From assembly GCF_964273065.1 (NCBI RefSeq), contig NZ_OZ186815.1, forward strand, positions 5,890,001 through 5,954,000: a DNA stretch of 64,000 bases. The letters are read 5' to 3'. Shown piece by piece: positions 33,864-41,111 of the stretch. The notes beneath the pieces are model-generated. The model was given only the letters and a program-made list of their open reading frames with translations, made no database searches and was not told the DNA's origin. Each line of letters starts with the position of its first letter. Position 1 is the stretch's first letter. The stretch comes from Nocardiopsis dassonvillei_B. Lineage in GTDB: Bacteria > Actinomycetota > Actinomycetes > Streptosporangiales > Streptosporangiaceae. The position numbers were made by a program, and so were the translations under genes.

Positions 33864-34331
33864 TCACAGGTGCGGGGCCGGTGCCCGTGTGCTTTCCTCC
33901 GGCCGCCGAGTGCCGGTTCGCATCGCGGCGACCATGGTCTGGGTGTCGAGTACGGTCTCGAAGTGCACGGGAACGCCGTCCCGCAGCCGCCACACGTGCA
34001 CGAAGCGGGTCCGCATCGGTTTCCCGGTCGCCAGGCTCGTGGCGTTGTAGTGGCCGAGCGCGACGATGCGGTCCCCGGCCTCCATGACCTCCGCGGGCGC
34101 GACGGTGAAGTCCTGCCATTCGGTGACGAAACGGGAGAACACGTTCTTGAGTACCTCCTCGCGTCCCCGGTACGTGCCCCCGTAGTGCAGACCCGGCGGA
34201 ACGACCCATTCGATCTGCTCGTCGAGTCCCGCGAGCAGTGCGGCGACGTCCCCCCGGGCGAGCGAGCCGTACAGCCCCTCCACCACCGCGCACCCCGTGG
34301 CGGTGTGTTCGTCGTGCCGGTCCGTGGTCAT
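33864..34331 (-). CDS. SnoaL-like (ketosteroid-isomerase-fold) protein
   Basis: The 155-residue product has the SnoaL-like core: LYGSLARGDVAALLAGLDEQIEWVVPPG, GTYRGREEVLKNVFSRFVTEW, and HVWRLRDGVPVHFETVLDT. Relatives include polyketide cyclases and isomerases. ATG 34331 is chosen because GGAGG precedes it at good spacing. It is the first gene of a two-gene operon with the O-methyltransferase. A 19-bp element shared with the osmC promoter lies 141 nt upstream. Confidence 0.85.
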   Translation of the reverse strand: MTTDRHDEHTATGCAVVEGLYGSLARGDVAALLAGLDEQIEWVVPPGLHYGGTYRGREEVLKNVFSRFVTEWQDFTVAPAEVMEAGDRIVALGHYNATSLATGKPMRTRFVHVWRLRDGVPVHFETVLDTQTMVAAMRTGTRRPEESTRAPAPHL

Positions 34332-34472
34332 GTGGTGCCTCCGTGCGTGTCGATGGACGGCCGACGCGTTCCGGTGCCCCGCTGCGACGCGGAACACGGG
34401 TCAGGGATTCCGGGTGCTGCGGCCGAGCACGCGCCCGCCCCGGCAAACCCTCCCCCCAAACGGGCCGGCGGA

Positions 34473-34491
34473 CATCGGCTGATCGGCCTAT
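34473..34491. promoter_or_regulatory. 19-bp element shared with the osmC promoter region
   Basis: Read toward the SnoaL gene the element is ATAGGCCGATCAGCCGATG. The same word with one change occurs at 37195-37213 in the same orientation and at nearly the same distance from osmC (149 nt versus 141 nt here). Internally it contains GCCGAT-CA-GCCGAT, a direct repeat. It is probably a regulator site or shared promoter element. Confidence 0.5.
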
Positions 34492-34616
34492 ATCCCCGGC
34501 CGGCCCCCGGGAAGGGGCTCTCCCCTCGTCCCGTGGGCGCCGGGGCCCGTCCCGTGCGTGCAGGGCGGCGCGCGGACGCGTCCGGGGCAGCGGGGAGGGA
34601 ACGTTACGCTTGGGCC

Positions 34617-36149
34617 GTGCAAGACATCCGGTTGGCCGAGGTTCTGGCGGCCCTGTCCCTCACGACCGACCTGGCCGCGGGTATGACCTTCGAGAAGGGC
34701 CTGCGCACCTGCGTCGTCGCCACGATCTTCGCCGGCGACGTCCTCGCGTGCGACAGGGAGACCCGCCGGACGGTCTATGAGACGGCACTGCTGCGCTCGG
34801 TCGGTTGTACGTCGTTCGCCCCCGAGCTCGCGGAGGTCTTCGGCGACGAGGTGGCGTTCCAGGGCGCGCTGAAGCACCTCGACCCGGATGACGACGTGCC
34901 CCTGGTCGAACAGCTGCTCCGGCTCGACGGCTGGACGCGGGAGAAGGCCCAGCGGCTGACGGACACGCTGACCCGGGTGCTGCCCACGGTCGGGGTGGAG
35001 GCCATGCGCAACGGATGCGAGGCGAGCCGGGCGCTCGGTTCGGGCCTCGGCGTGCTGCCGCAGACCCTTGCGGCGCTGGACGACGTGTACGAGCGGTGGG
35101 ATGGCCAGGGCATTCCCCTCGGGGTCTCCGGTGAGGACCTCTCCTTCGCGACCCGGATCGTCCACGTCGCCGAACAGGCCGTCCTGGCGCACGAGAGGGG
35201 CGGCGAGCCGGCCGCCGTCTCGGAGGTGGTCCGGCGTGCCGGCGGCCAGCTCGACCCCGCACTGGCGCGCGCGTTCGCGACCGACGCCGCCAAGGTTCTG
35301 GCTCCGCTCTGCGAACCCGACGCCGTTGTCTCCGTGGTGGCCGCCGAACCGCCTCCGTACGCCACGGTGTCCGCTGGGGAGGTCTCCGGCCTGTGCGCGG
35401 TCCTCGCCAGGTTCGTGGACCTCAAGGGCAAGTGGCTGGTCGGGCACAGTGAGCGCGTTGCGCGGCTGGCGGAGGGCGCCGGCCGACTGGGAGGCCTCGC
35501 CGCCGACGAGGTGGACCGGCTGCGTTGCGCGGCCCTACTCCACGACGTTGGGCGGGCCGGGATCTCCGCCGACGTGTGGGACCGGCCCGGGCCGCTGGGC
35601 GCCGCCGACATGGAGCGGGTGAGGATGCACACGTACTGGACCCAGCGCGTGCTGGAGCGCGTGCCCTCGCTCGCTCCGCTGGCACCGATCGCCGCCGCCC
35701 ACCACGAGCGCCTTGACGGCAGCGGCTACCACCGCGGTGAGTCCGGAACCCGCACCCCTCCCGCCGCCCGCATCCTCGCCGCCGCCGACGTGTTCGCCGC
35801 ACTGACCGAGCCGCGGGCGCACCGGGACGCCTTCACCGTTGACGAGGCCGCCGGGCACCTGGCGCGCGAGGCGGACTCTGGCACCCTGGACCGCACCGCC
35901 TGCGACCTCGTGCTCCGGGCGGCGGGCGGACGGCCGCCCCGACCCCACCGCCCGGCCGGGCTCACGGCACGGGAGATCGAGGTGCTGCGGCTGGCCGCCC
36001 GCGGGCTGACCAACCGGGAGATAGGCGCCGAGCTGTCCATCTCGAGCCGCACCGTGGGGCACCACCTCGGGCATATCTACGACAAGACCGGGCGACGGAC
36101 CCGGGCCGGGGTGGCCGTCTTCGCCATGGAGCAGCAGCTTCTGCCCTGA
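34617..36149 (+). CDS. Tandem HD-GYP-type phosphohydrolase fused to a LuxR DNA-binding domain
   Basis: The 510-residue product has a degenerate first HD-GYP-like half (residues about 5-230, with YERWDGQGIPLG but no HD). A second half keeps HD at 309-310 (HDVGRAGI), HTYWTQ, and HHERLDGSGYH at 362-372. The last 65 residues are a LuxR/FixJ-type helix-turn-helix (LTAREIEVLRLAARGLTNREIG). HD-GYP enzymes cleave cyclic dinucleotides, so this may be a nucleotide-responsive regulator (inference). TACGCT stands 6 nt before GTG 34617: a leaderless start. GYH replaces the usual GYP. Confidence 0.85.
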   Translation: MQDIRLAEVLAALSLTTDLAAGMTFEKGLRTCVVATIFAGDVLACDRETRRTVYETALLRSVGCTSFAPELAEVFGDEVAFQGALKHLDPDDDVPLVEQLLRLDGWTREKAQRLTDTLTRVLPTVGVEAMRNGCEASRALGSGLGVLPQTLAALDDVYERWDGQGIPLGVSGEDLSFATRIVHVAEQAVLAHERGGEPAAVSEVVRRAGGQLDPALARAFATDAAKVLAPLCEPDAVVSVVAAEPPPYATVSAGEVSGLCAVLARFVDLKGKWLVGHSERVARLAEGAGRLGGLAADEVDRLRCAALLHDVGRAGISADVWDRPGPLGAADMERVRMHTYWTQRVLERVPSLAPLAPIAAAHHERLDGSGYHRGESGTRTPPAARILAAADVFAALTEPRAHRDAFTVDEAAGHLAREADSGTLDRTACDLVLRAAGGRPPRPHRPAGLTAREIEVLRLAARGLTNREIGAELSISSRTVGHHLGHIYDKTGRRTRAGVAVFAMEQQLLP

Positions 36150-36269
36150 CCGCGGGCCGACCCCGGCAGCGGGGCCCGAGCACCCGTGACGGGGTGGGGC
36201 GCGCCCGGGGTGAGGAGGCCGCGTCCGTCCTGGGTGTACCGGGGCCAGGTTCCCGGACGCCGGGGAGTC

Positions 36270-36275
36270 TAGCCT
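36270..36275 (+). promoter_or_regulatory. -10 box for leaderless regulator B
   Basis: TAGCCT stands 7 nt before the ATG at 36283, with no Shine-Dalgarno, so transcription probably starts at the start codon. Confidence 0.45.
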
Positions 36276-36282
36276 GAGCGAT

Positions 36283-37122
36283 ATGAACACCTCGAAACTG
36301 GGCGACTACCTGCGGAGTCGGCGTGCGCAGGTGACGCCGTCCGACGTCGGCCTGCCCGCACAGGGACGTCGGCGTGTGCCCGGCCTGCGACGTGAAGAGG
36401 TCGCGATGCTGGCCCAGATCAGCGTCGACTACTACCTACGCCTGGAACAGGGCCGTGAGCGGCGCCCGTCGCCACAGGTTCTGGACGCCCTGAGCGAGGC
36501 GCTGCTGCTGGACAACGACGGCCGGCTGCATCTGTACCGGATCGCGGGCATGGCGCCGACCCCGCGCCCCGAGGGCGGCATCGAGCGGGCGGACCCCCGC
36601 CTGCTGAGCATGGCCGAGATGTGGGAGCGCACGCCGACCCTGCTCCTGGGGAGGGCCTACGACGTCCTGGCCGTGAACACGCTGGGGCGGGCCGTCTTCC
36701 CCCACCTGCGACCGGGTGCGAACGTGCTGCTCACGATGTTCCTCGAACCGTCGGTCCGCTCGTTTCACGCGGACTGGGAGAAGGCTGCGGCCAACGCGGT
36801 CGCGGGATTCCGCTTCCTGGAGGGCGCACGGCCGAACGACCCGCGGATCCACGAAGTGCTGCGGACGGTCTCCGAGAACAGCCGTGAATTCGTCGAGCTC
36901 TGGCAGCGGCGGGACGCGCGGGGCAAGAGCGACGCCGCGAAGGTCCTGCTGCACCCCGACGTCGGCGAGCTCACTCTGCACATGCAGACCTTCGACGTGC
37001 GCTCCGCCCCCGGGCAGCAGCTGATCGTGTACCACGCCCAGGAGGGCGGACCGACCGCGGACGCGCTCCGCCTGCTCGGCTCGCTGGCGGTGACCGCCAG
37101 CCCCGGAGACCGGGAGGACTGA
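36283..37122 (+). CDS. MmyB-type helix-turn-helix transcriptional regulator B
   Basis: The 279-residue product has an XRE helix-turn-helix (RRVPGLRREEVAMLAQISVDYY near residues 30-50) and an MmyB-like ligand-binding domain (TPTLLLGRAYDVLAVNTLGRAVFP; VLLHPDVGELTLHMQTFDV). It is a paralogue of the regulator at 30512-31354. It precedes osmC on the same strand with 240 bp between, and a 19-bp element in that gap recurs before the SnoaL-OMT operon, so it may control both (inference). Confidence 0.9.
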   Translation: MNTSKLGDYLRSRRAQVTPSDVGLPAQGRRRVPGLRREEVAMLAQISVDYYLRLEQGRERRPSPQVLDALSEALLLDNDGRLHLYRIAGMAPTPRPEGGIERADPRLLSMAEMWERTPTLLLGRAYDVLAVNTLGRAVFPHLRPGANVLLTMFLEPSVRSFHADWEKAAANAVAGFRFLEGARPNDPRIHEVLRTVSENSREFVELWQRRDARGKSDAAKVLLHPDVGELTLHMQTFDVRSAPGQQLIVYHAQEGGPTADALRLLGSLAVTASPGDRED

Positions 37123-37194
37123 TCCCCCCGCCGGGGACACCGGCCGCCCGGGGGCCCGTGCCAAAACCGCTACCAGGGCGGCCCCGTTCCCGCA

Positions 37195-37213
37195 ATAGGT
37201 CGATCAGCCGATG
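37195..37213. promoter_or_regulatory. 19-bp element upstream of osmC
   Basis: ATAGGTCGATCAGCCGATG lies 149 nt upstream of the osmC start. It matches 18 of 19 bases with the element at 34473-34491, and weaker similarity continues for about 15 nt downstream in both. Confidence 0.5.
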
Positions 37214-37362
37214 CGCGTCGGTCGGTCCTCCAGCAGGATCTGCGGAGGCGGAGCGCGGGCCCGGTCACCGGACCGCGTGCGGTCCGTATGGAACGGTCGG
37301 CCGCACGGGCCGCCGGGCTCCCCTCGCTCTCCCCTGTACACCGCAAGAGAAAAGGAACCACC

Positions 37363-37794
37363 GTGGCAACCAAGCGCTCAGCAAGCACCGTGTGGGAAGG
37401 CGGCCTGCTCAACGGCAGCGGCAGCGGCACCGTCGCCTTCGACTCCTCCGCCATCGGTGACCAGCCGGTGACGTGGCCCTCGCGCGCCGAGTCGGCGAAC
37501 GGAAGGACCAGCCCGGAAGAGCTGATCGCCGCGGCCCACTCCAGCTGCTTCTCCATGGCGCTGTCGCACGGCCTCGGGGAGGCGGGCACCCCGCCGACCA
37601 GGCTCGTGACCTCCGCCGAGGTGATGTTCCAGCCCGGCGAGGGCATCACCGGCATCCATCTCACCGTCGAGGGCACCGTCGCCGGCATCGACGACGGTGC
37701 GTTCGTCCTCGCCGCGGAGGACGCCAAGGAGAACTGCCCGGTCAGCAAGGCCCTGACCGGCACGAAGGTCACGCTCTCGGCCCGGCTCGTCTGA
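37363..37794 (+). CDS. OsmC/Ohr family peroxiredoxin
   Basis: The 143-residue thiol peroxidase reduces organic hydroperoxides. It has the two redox Cys: Cys62 in AAHSSCFSMAL and Cys125 in KENCPVSKAL, with Glu/Arg residues of the OsmC subfamily nearby (WPSRAESANGRTSPEELI). GTG 37363 has AAAGGAACC upstream. It is probably induced by envelope or oxidative stress. The neighbouring MmyB-type regulator and the shared 19-bp upstream element suggest local control. A 15-bp terminator follows. Confidence 0.92.
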   Translation: MATKRSASTVWEGGLLNGSGSGTVAFDSSAIGDQPVTWPSRAESANGRTSPEELIAAAHSSCFSMALSHGLGEAGTPPTRLVTSAEVMFQPGEGITGIHLTVEGTVAGIDDGAFVLAAEDAKENCPVSKALTGTKVTLSARLV

Positions 37795-37811
37795 ACCGGA
37801 CCGACACCTCC

Positions 37812-37845
37812 GGGGGTACCGCGCGCGGGAGCGCGCGGTACCCCC
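37812..37845 (+). terminator. Terminator after osmC
   Basis: A perfect 15-bp inverted repeat with loop GGGA lies 17 nt after the osmC stop and is followed by CCTT. Confidence 0.8.
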
Positions 37846-37880
37846 CTTGCCGTGCGGGTGCCGCCGGGGCGGGGAACGGC

Positions 37881-37907
37881 CGTGTCCCGGCAGGGGGCCG
37901 GGACACG
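37881..37907 (-). terminator. Terminator for the minus-strand Atu4866-fusion gene
   Basis: A perfect 11-bp inverted repeat (arms CGTGTCCCGGC and GCCGGGACACG, 5-nt loop) lies 9 nt beyond the stop codon of the convergent gene. Confidence 0.7.
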
Positions 37908-37916
37908 TTCCGGGGA

Positions 37917-38672
37917 TCAGCCCAGCTGCATGATGTAGCCGACGTGGTGCAGTTCGTCGCCGCGGAAGTACCCCACGGCCCAGAAGCCGAGGTCGTCGAG
38001 GTAGTCGATCCGGTCGCCGTCGATCCAGTACCGGCCCTGATAGGCGTGTGGCCGACCGCCCCGGGTCTCGTCGTAGCGGCCGTCTGCGGTGAGCTCCTGG
38101 TGCAGGAAGTCGTCCTGGTCGATCCAGACGCCGACCCGCGGGCTGCCCGTCAGGTCCGGGGAGGCCGGGATGCCCAGGACGGGCGCGGTGGCCCGGCCCG
38201 GTGCGTCGCCGCCGCCCCACAGCACGGGACGTCCGGCAGCGATCAGGGCGCGGACCTGCTCCGGCCGGGATACGAGCGCGGCCAGGGCGCTCGGCACGTC
38301 GGCGGCGAGTTCGTCGGGCACCACCAGCAGGTCGCTGGCGTTGCCCGGGGCCAGGGTCGCGACGTGCTCCGAGCGCTCGCCGCGGCCGCCGGCCAGCGCG
38401 ACGGCGTCCATGACGGCGGGGACGATGGTCATACCAGTGGAGTCGACCACGATGGCGTTGTCGTCCTCGGCCGCGGTGAACAGGGACGGGCCGACCGCCA
38501 CGATCAGGGGGCCGACGAACAGGATGTCGGCACCGGTCATGGTCCCGATCAGCGGGTCCATCGTCAGGATGCGGGCGTTGGTGAACAGGACGGGGCGTCC
38601 CGCCTCGTTCGAGAGGATCTCGTCGAGGGCCCTGGAGTTCCAGCCCGCGATGCCCGTGTCGGTGTTGCTCAT
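37917..38672 (-). CDS. Fusion of an amidohydrolase-like N-terminal part with an Atu4866 domain
   Basis: The 251-residue product begins like the small beta-sandwich of imidazolonepropionase-type amidohydrolases (VLFTNARILTMDP, IVVDSTGMTIVPAVMD). It lacks the HxH metal motif and most of the barrel, although fragments such as LAPGNASDLLVV follow. The last 90 residues match the Atu4866 domain (GVWIDQDDFLHQELTADGRYDETRGG; DYLDDLGFWAVGYFRGDELHHVGYIM). The first part therefore looks like a shrunken, inactive enzyme joined to a lipocalin-like binding domain. ATG 38672 has CGGAG upstream. Confidence 0.7.
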   Translation of the reverse strand: MSNTDTGIAGWNSRALDEILSNEAGRPVLFTNARILTMDPLIGTMTGADILFVGPLIVAVGPSLFTAAEDDNAIVVDSTGMTIVPAVMDAVALAGGRGERSEHVATLAPGNASDLLVVPDELAADVPSALAALVSRPEQVRALIAAGRPVLWGGGDAPGRATAPVLGIPASPDLTGSPRVGVWIDQDDFLHQELTADGRYDETRGGRPHAYQGRYWIDGDRIDYLDDLGFWAVGYFRGDELHHVGYIMQLG

Positions 38673-38855
38673 TGTCGGTTCTCCGGAGGAGTGGTGGGTC
38701 GGTGGGCCGTGCGCGAAGCGCGCGACCACGGGCCGGTCGGGCGCCGGAGGGCGCCGGGCGGCTGCCGCACCATCAGCTTGGGCGCGTTCCTCCGTCGGAA
38801 CCAGGCCGCCGTACCCCCAGGTCCGGCGCACCCCCGGTGGCCGGCCCCGCCGGCG

Positions 38856-40112
38856 TCAGCGCGCGCCGAGGTCGGCCAGGACCGCGGCGGCCGCCCGCTC
38901 CCCGCTCACCATCGCCCCCTGGAGGGAGGGCGTGTCGCGGTGGTCCCCTGCCACGTAGAGGCCTTTCTCCAGGCGGACGGGGCGGCGCAGGTCGCCCATC
39001 GGCGGCGGGGCCGCGGGCAGCGCGTCCGGTATGTGCACGGTCTCCACGTGCTCCCACCCTTCGGCGTCCGTCCCCAGGATCCGGGCCGCCTCGGCGCGGA
39101 CCGCGTCCTCGCCGGGCCGGTCGGGGCCCACCGTCGAGGAGGCGATCAGGGCCCGTCCGGGCGGCGCGTAGGACGGGGCGGTCGCCGTCATCACCATGAC
39201 GCTGCTGAGCCGGGTCCCGTGCTGTCCGGAACGTCCGTCCACGTGCAGCAGCGGGTCCTCCCGCTCCAGCGCGGGCCGGGAGTGGAAGTAGGTGGTGGCG
39301 GGCCGCAGGACCGGTGCGGGCAGCCGGGGCAGGAGGCGCGGTACGGCACCCGGTCCGACGGCGACCATGACGGCCCTGGCCCGCACGGTGCCGCCGTCCG
39401 TCCGCACCGTCCCGGCGGAGACCTCGCGCGCCTTCTCCCCCAGAAGGATGCGCGCGTCCCGGGCCCGCGCCGCGAGCTGGTCGGCCACGGCCTGGACACC
39501 CGCCTCCGGCACGGTCAGCCGTCCGCGGGCGAAGCTGCGCCAGACCAGGTCGTTGACCCGGCTGGACGTTCCCAGGGACGGGTCGAGGAAGACGCCGCTC
39601 AGGAAGGGGCGCACCAGGGTGTTCACGGCCCGCGCCCCCAGGCCGCTCCGGCGCAGGGCCGTGAGGGTGTCGGTCTCCGGGCGCCGCTTGATCCGGTCGG
39701 CCGGCTCCAGCGCGTCCGACCCGACCAGGCGCAGCAGGCGCAGGAGGTCGGAGGGGCGCACCTCCGCCCCGGACAGCAGGGACAGGGCCGACAGCGCACC
39801 CGGGGGCGACGCCTCCAGCCGCAGGAGGCCGCGGTCGGTGCGCACCGCCATACCTTTGGGGAACGCGCGCAGGGCGAGGGCGTCCAGGTCCAGGCGGCGG
39901 CGGACCGCCGGATAAGCGGTGTTGAGCACCTGGAAGCCGCGGTCCAGGACGTAGCCGTCCCGGACCGTGCTGCGGACGCGCCCCCCGACGCCCGCCTCCG
40001 CTTCGACCACGGTGACATCGAGGCCCCGCTCCACCAGGTCGGCCGCGGCGACCAGTCCGGCCACCCCGGCTCCGATGATCACGACGTCACAGCTCGCGGG
40101 CAGATCGCTCAT
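38856..40112 (-). CDS. FAD-dependent oxidoreductase of the amine-oxidase/phytoene-desaturase superfamily
   Basis: The 418-residue product starts with a dinucleotide-binding fold VVIIGAGVAGLVAAADL, the acidic VVEAEAGVGGRVRS that holds the FAD ribose and pyrophosphate, and ends with the second FAD-binding segment LYVAGDHRDTPSLQGAMVSGERAA. Relatives include protoporphyrinogen oxidase and carotenoid desaturases; the substrate is unknown. No membrane anchor is apparent. It stands alone, with the Atu4866-fusion gene 183 nt downstream on the same strand. Confidence 0.88.
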   Translation of the reverse strand: MSDLPASCDVVIIGAGVAGLVAAADLVERGLDVTVVEAEAGVGGRVRSTVRDGYVLDRGFQVLNTAYPAVRRRLDLDALALRAFPKGMAVRTDRGLLRLEASPPGALSALSLLSGAEVRPSDLLRLLRLVGSDALEPADRIKRRPETDTLTALRRSGLGARAVNTLVRPFLSGVFLDPSLGTSSRVNDLVWRSFARGRLTVPEAGVQAVADQLAARARDARILLGEKAREVSAGTVRTDGGTVRARAVMVAVGPGAVPRLLPRLPAPVLRPATTYFHSRPALEREDPLLHVDGRSGQHGTRLSSVMVMTATAPSYAPPGRALIASSTVGPDRPGEDAVRAEAARILGTDAEGWEHVETVHIPDALPAAPPPMGDLRRPVRLEKGLYVAGDHRDTPSLQGAMVSGERAAAAVLADLGAR

Positions 40113-40241
40113 GCCCCCAGCCTAGGTCGGCGCCTCCCGGAACGGGCGACACCGCACCGGCGACCCGCCGGAGGTCGCTCTCCCGCCGACCGGTGCGCGA
40201 GCGGTCCGCGGGGTAGTCTCTGCGGCGAGAGGGAGGACCAC

Positions 40242-40613
40242 ATGACAGGACAGGGCAGGGTCCCCGGACCCGACCACCCCATCACCATCGAGCCCACCGG
40301 CGCGCGCGTGGTCGCGCGGGTCGGCGGCCGCGTCGTCGCCGACACGACGGCCGCGCTGACGCTGCGGGAGGCCTCCTACCCGCCGGTGCACTACATCCCG
40401 CTCGCCGACGTGGACCCGGCGGTGCTGCGCCCGGCCCCGACCACCACCTACTGCCCCTACAAGGGCACCGCCACCTACCGGACGATCGCCGTCGACGGGG
40501 TCGAGCTCGTCGACGCCCTGTGGGTCTACGAGGACCCCCATCCGGCGGTCGCCGGGATCGCCGGACACGCCGCCTTCTATCCCGACAAGGTCGACGTCAC
40601 CGTCGAGGACTGA
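40242..40613 (+). CDS. DUF427 family protein
   Basis: The 123-residue product carries the DUF427 core: ARVGGRVVADTTAALTLREASYPPVHYIPLADVD, TTTYCPYKGTATY and a late AGHAAFYPDKVDV. The family is widespread in actinobacteria and proteobacteria with unknown function. ATG 40242 has a strong GGGAGGACC Shine-Dalgarno and a TAGTCT box about 25 nt upstream. The next gene starts 45 nt downstream but has its own leaderless promoter. Confidence 0.9.
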   Translation: MTGQGRVPGPDHPITIEPTGARVVARVGGRVVADTTAALTLREASYPPVHYIPLADVDPAVLRPAPTTTYCPYKGTATYRTIAVDGVELVDALWVYEDPHPAVAGIAGHAAFYPDKVDVTVED

Positions 40614-40658
40614 GTCCGCCCCTGGGCACGGAGGGGGAGGGGCGGCTAGCCTCACCGG

Positions 40659-41090
40659 ATGACCACCACCTGGCACCCCGACGCCGCGGGAGTCCTGCGC
40701 CTGCCCTCGGGCCGCCTGGTCCGGGGGCGCCCGCTCGCGCTGCCCCTGCCGGAGGGCCCGATGCCCGACCTGGGGGTCTACCTGCTGGGCAGGGCCCCCG
40801 CACCGGTCCCCTGGGAGTCCCGGTGGGTGCGCTGGCCGGACTTCCGGCTGCCCGCCGATCCCGCGGCCCTGGCCGGTGAACTGGCCGGGGCCCTGGAGCG
40901 CGCGGCCGACGAGCGGGTGGAGTTCGCCTGCCTGGGCGGCCGCGGCCGCACCGGGACCGCCCTGTCCTGCCTGGCCGTCCTCGACGGCGTGCCCCCGGGG
41001 GAGGCCGTGGCCTACGTGCGCGAGTACTACTCCCCGCACGCCGTCGAGACCCGCCGTCAGGAGCGCTTCGTCGCGGACTTCGCCCCCTGA
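40659..41090 (+). CDS. Protein-tyrosine-phosphatase-like protein
   Basis: The 143-residue product has a CX5R active-site loop FACLGGRGRTGTALSCLA with Cys91 and Arg97, matching the PTP/dual-specificity fold, and a general-acid candidate in the preceding WPDFRLP loop. It may dephosphorylate a protein or phospholipid; the substrate is unknown. The residue before Cys91 is Ala rather than His, unusual for PTPs. TAGCCT lies 6 nt before ATG 40659, indicating leaderless transcription. Confidence 0.8.
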   Translation: MTTTWHPDAAGVLRLPSGRLVRGRPLALPLPEGPMPDLGVYLLGRAPAPVPWESRWVRWPDFRLPADPAALAGELAGALERAADERVEFACLGGRGRTGTALSCLAVLDGVPPGEAVAYVREYYSPHAVETRRQERFVADFAP

Positions 41091-41111
41091 CCGCCCCCGG
41101 GGGGGACGGGG

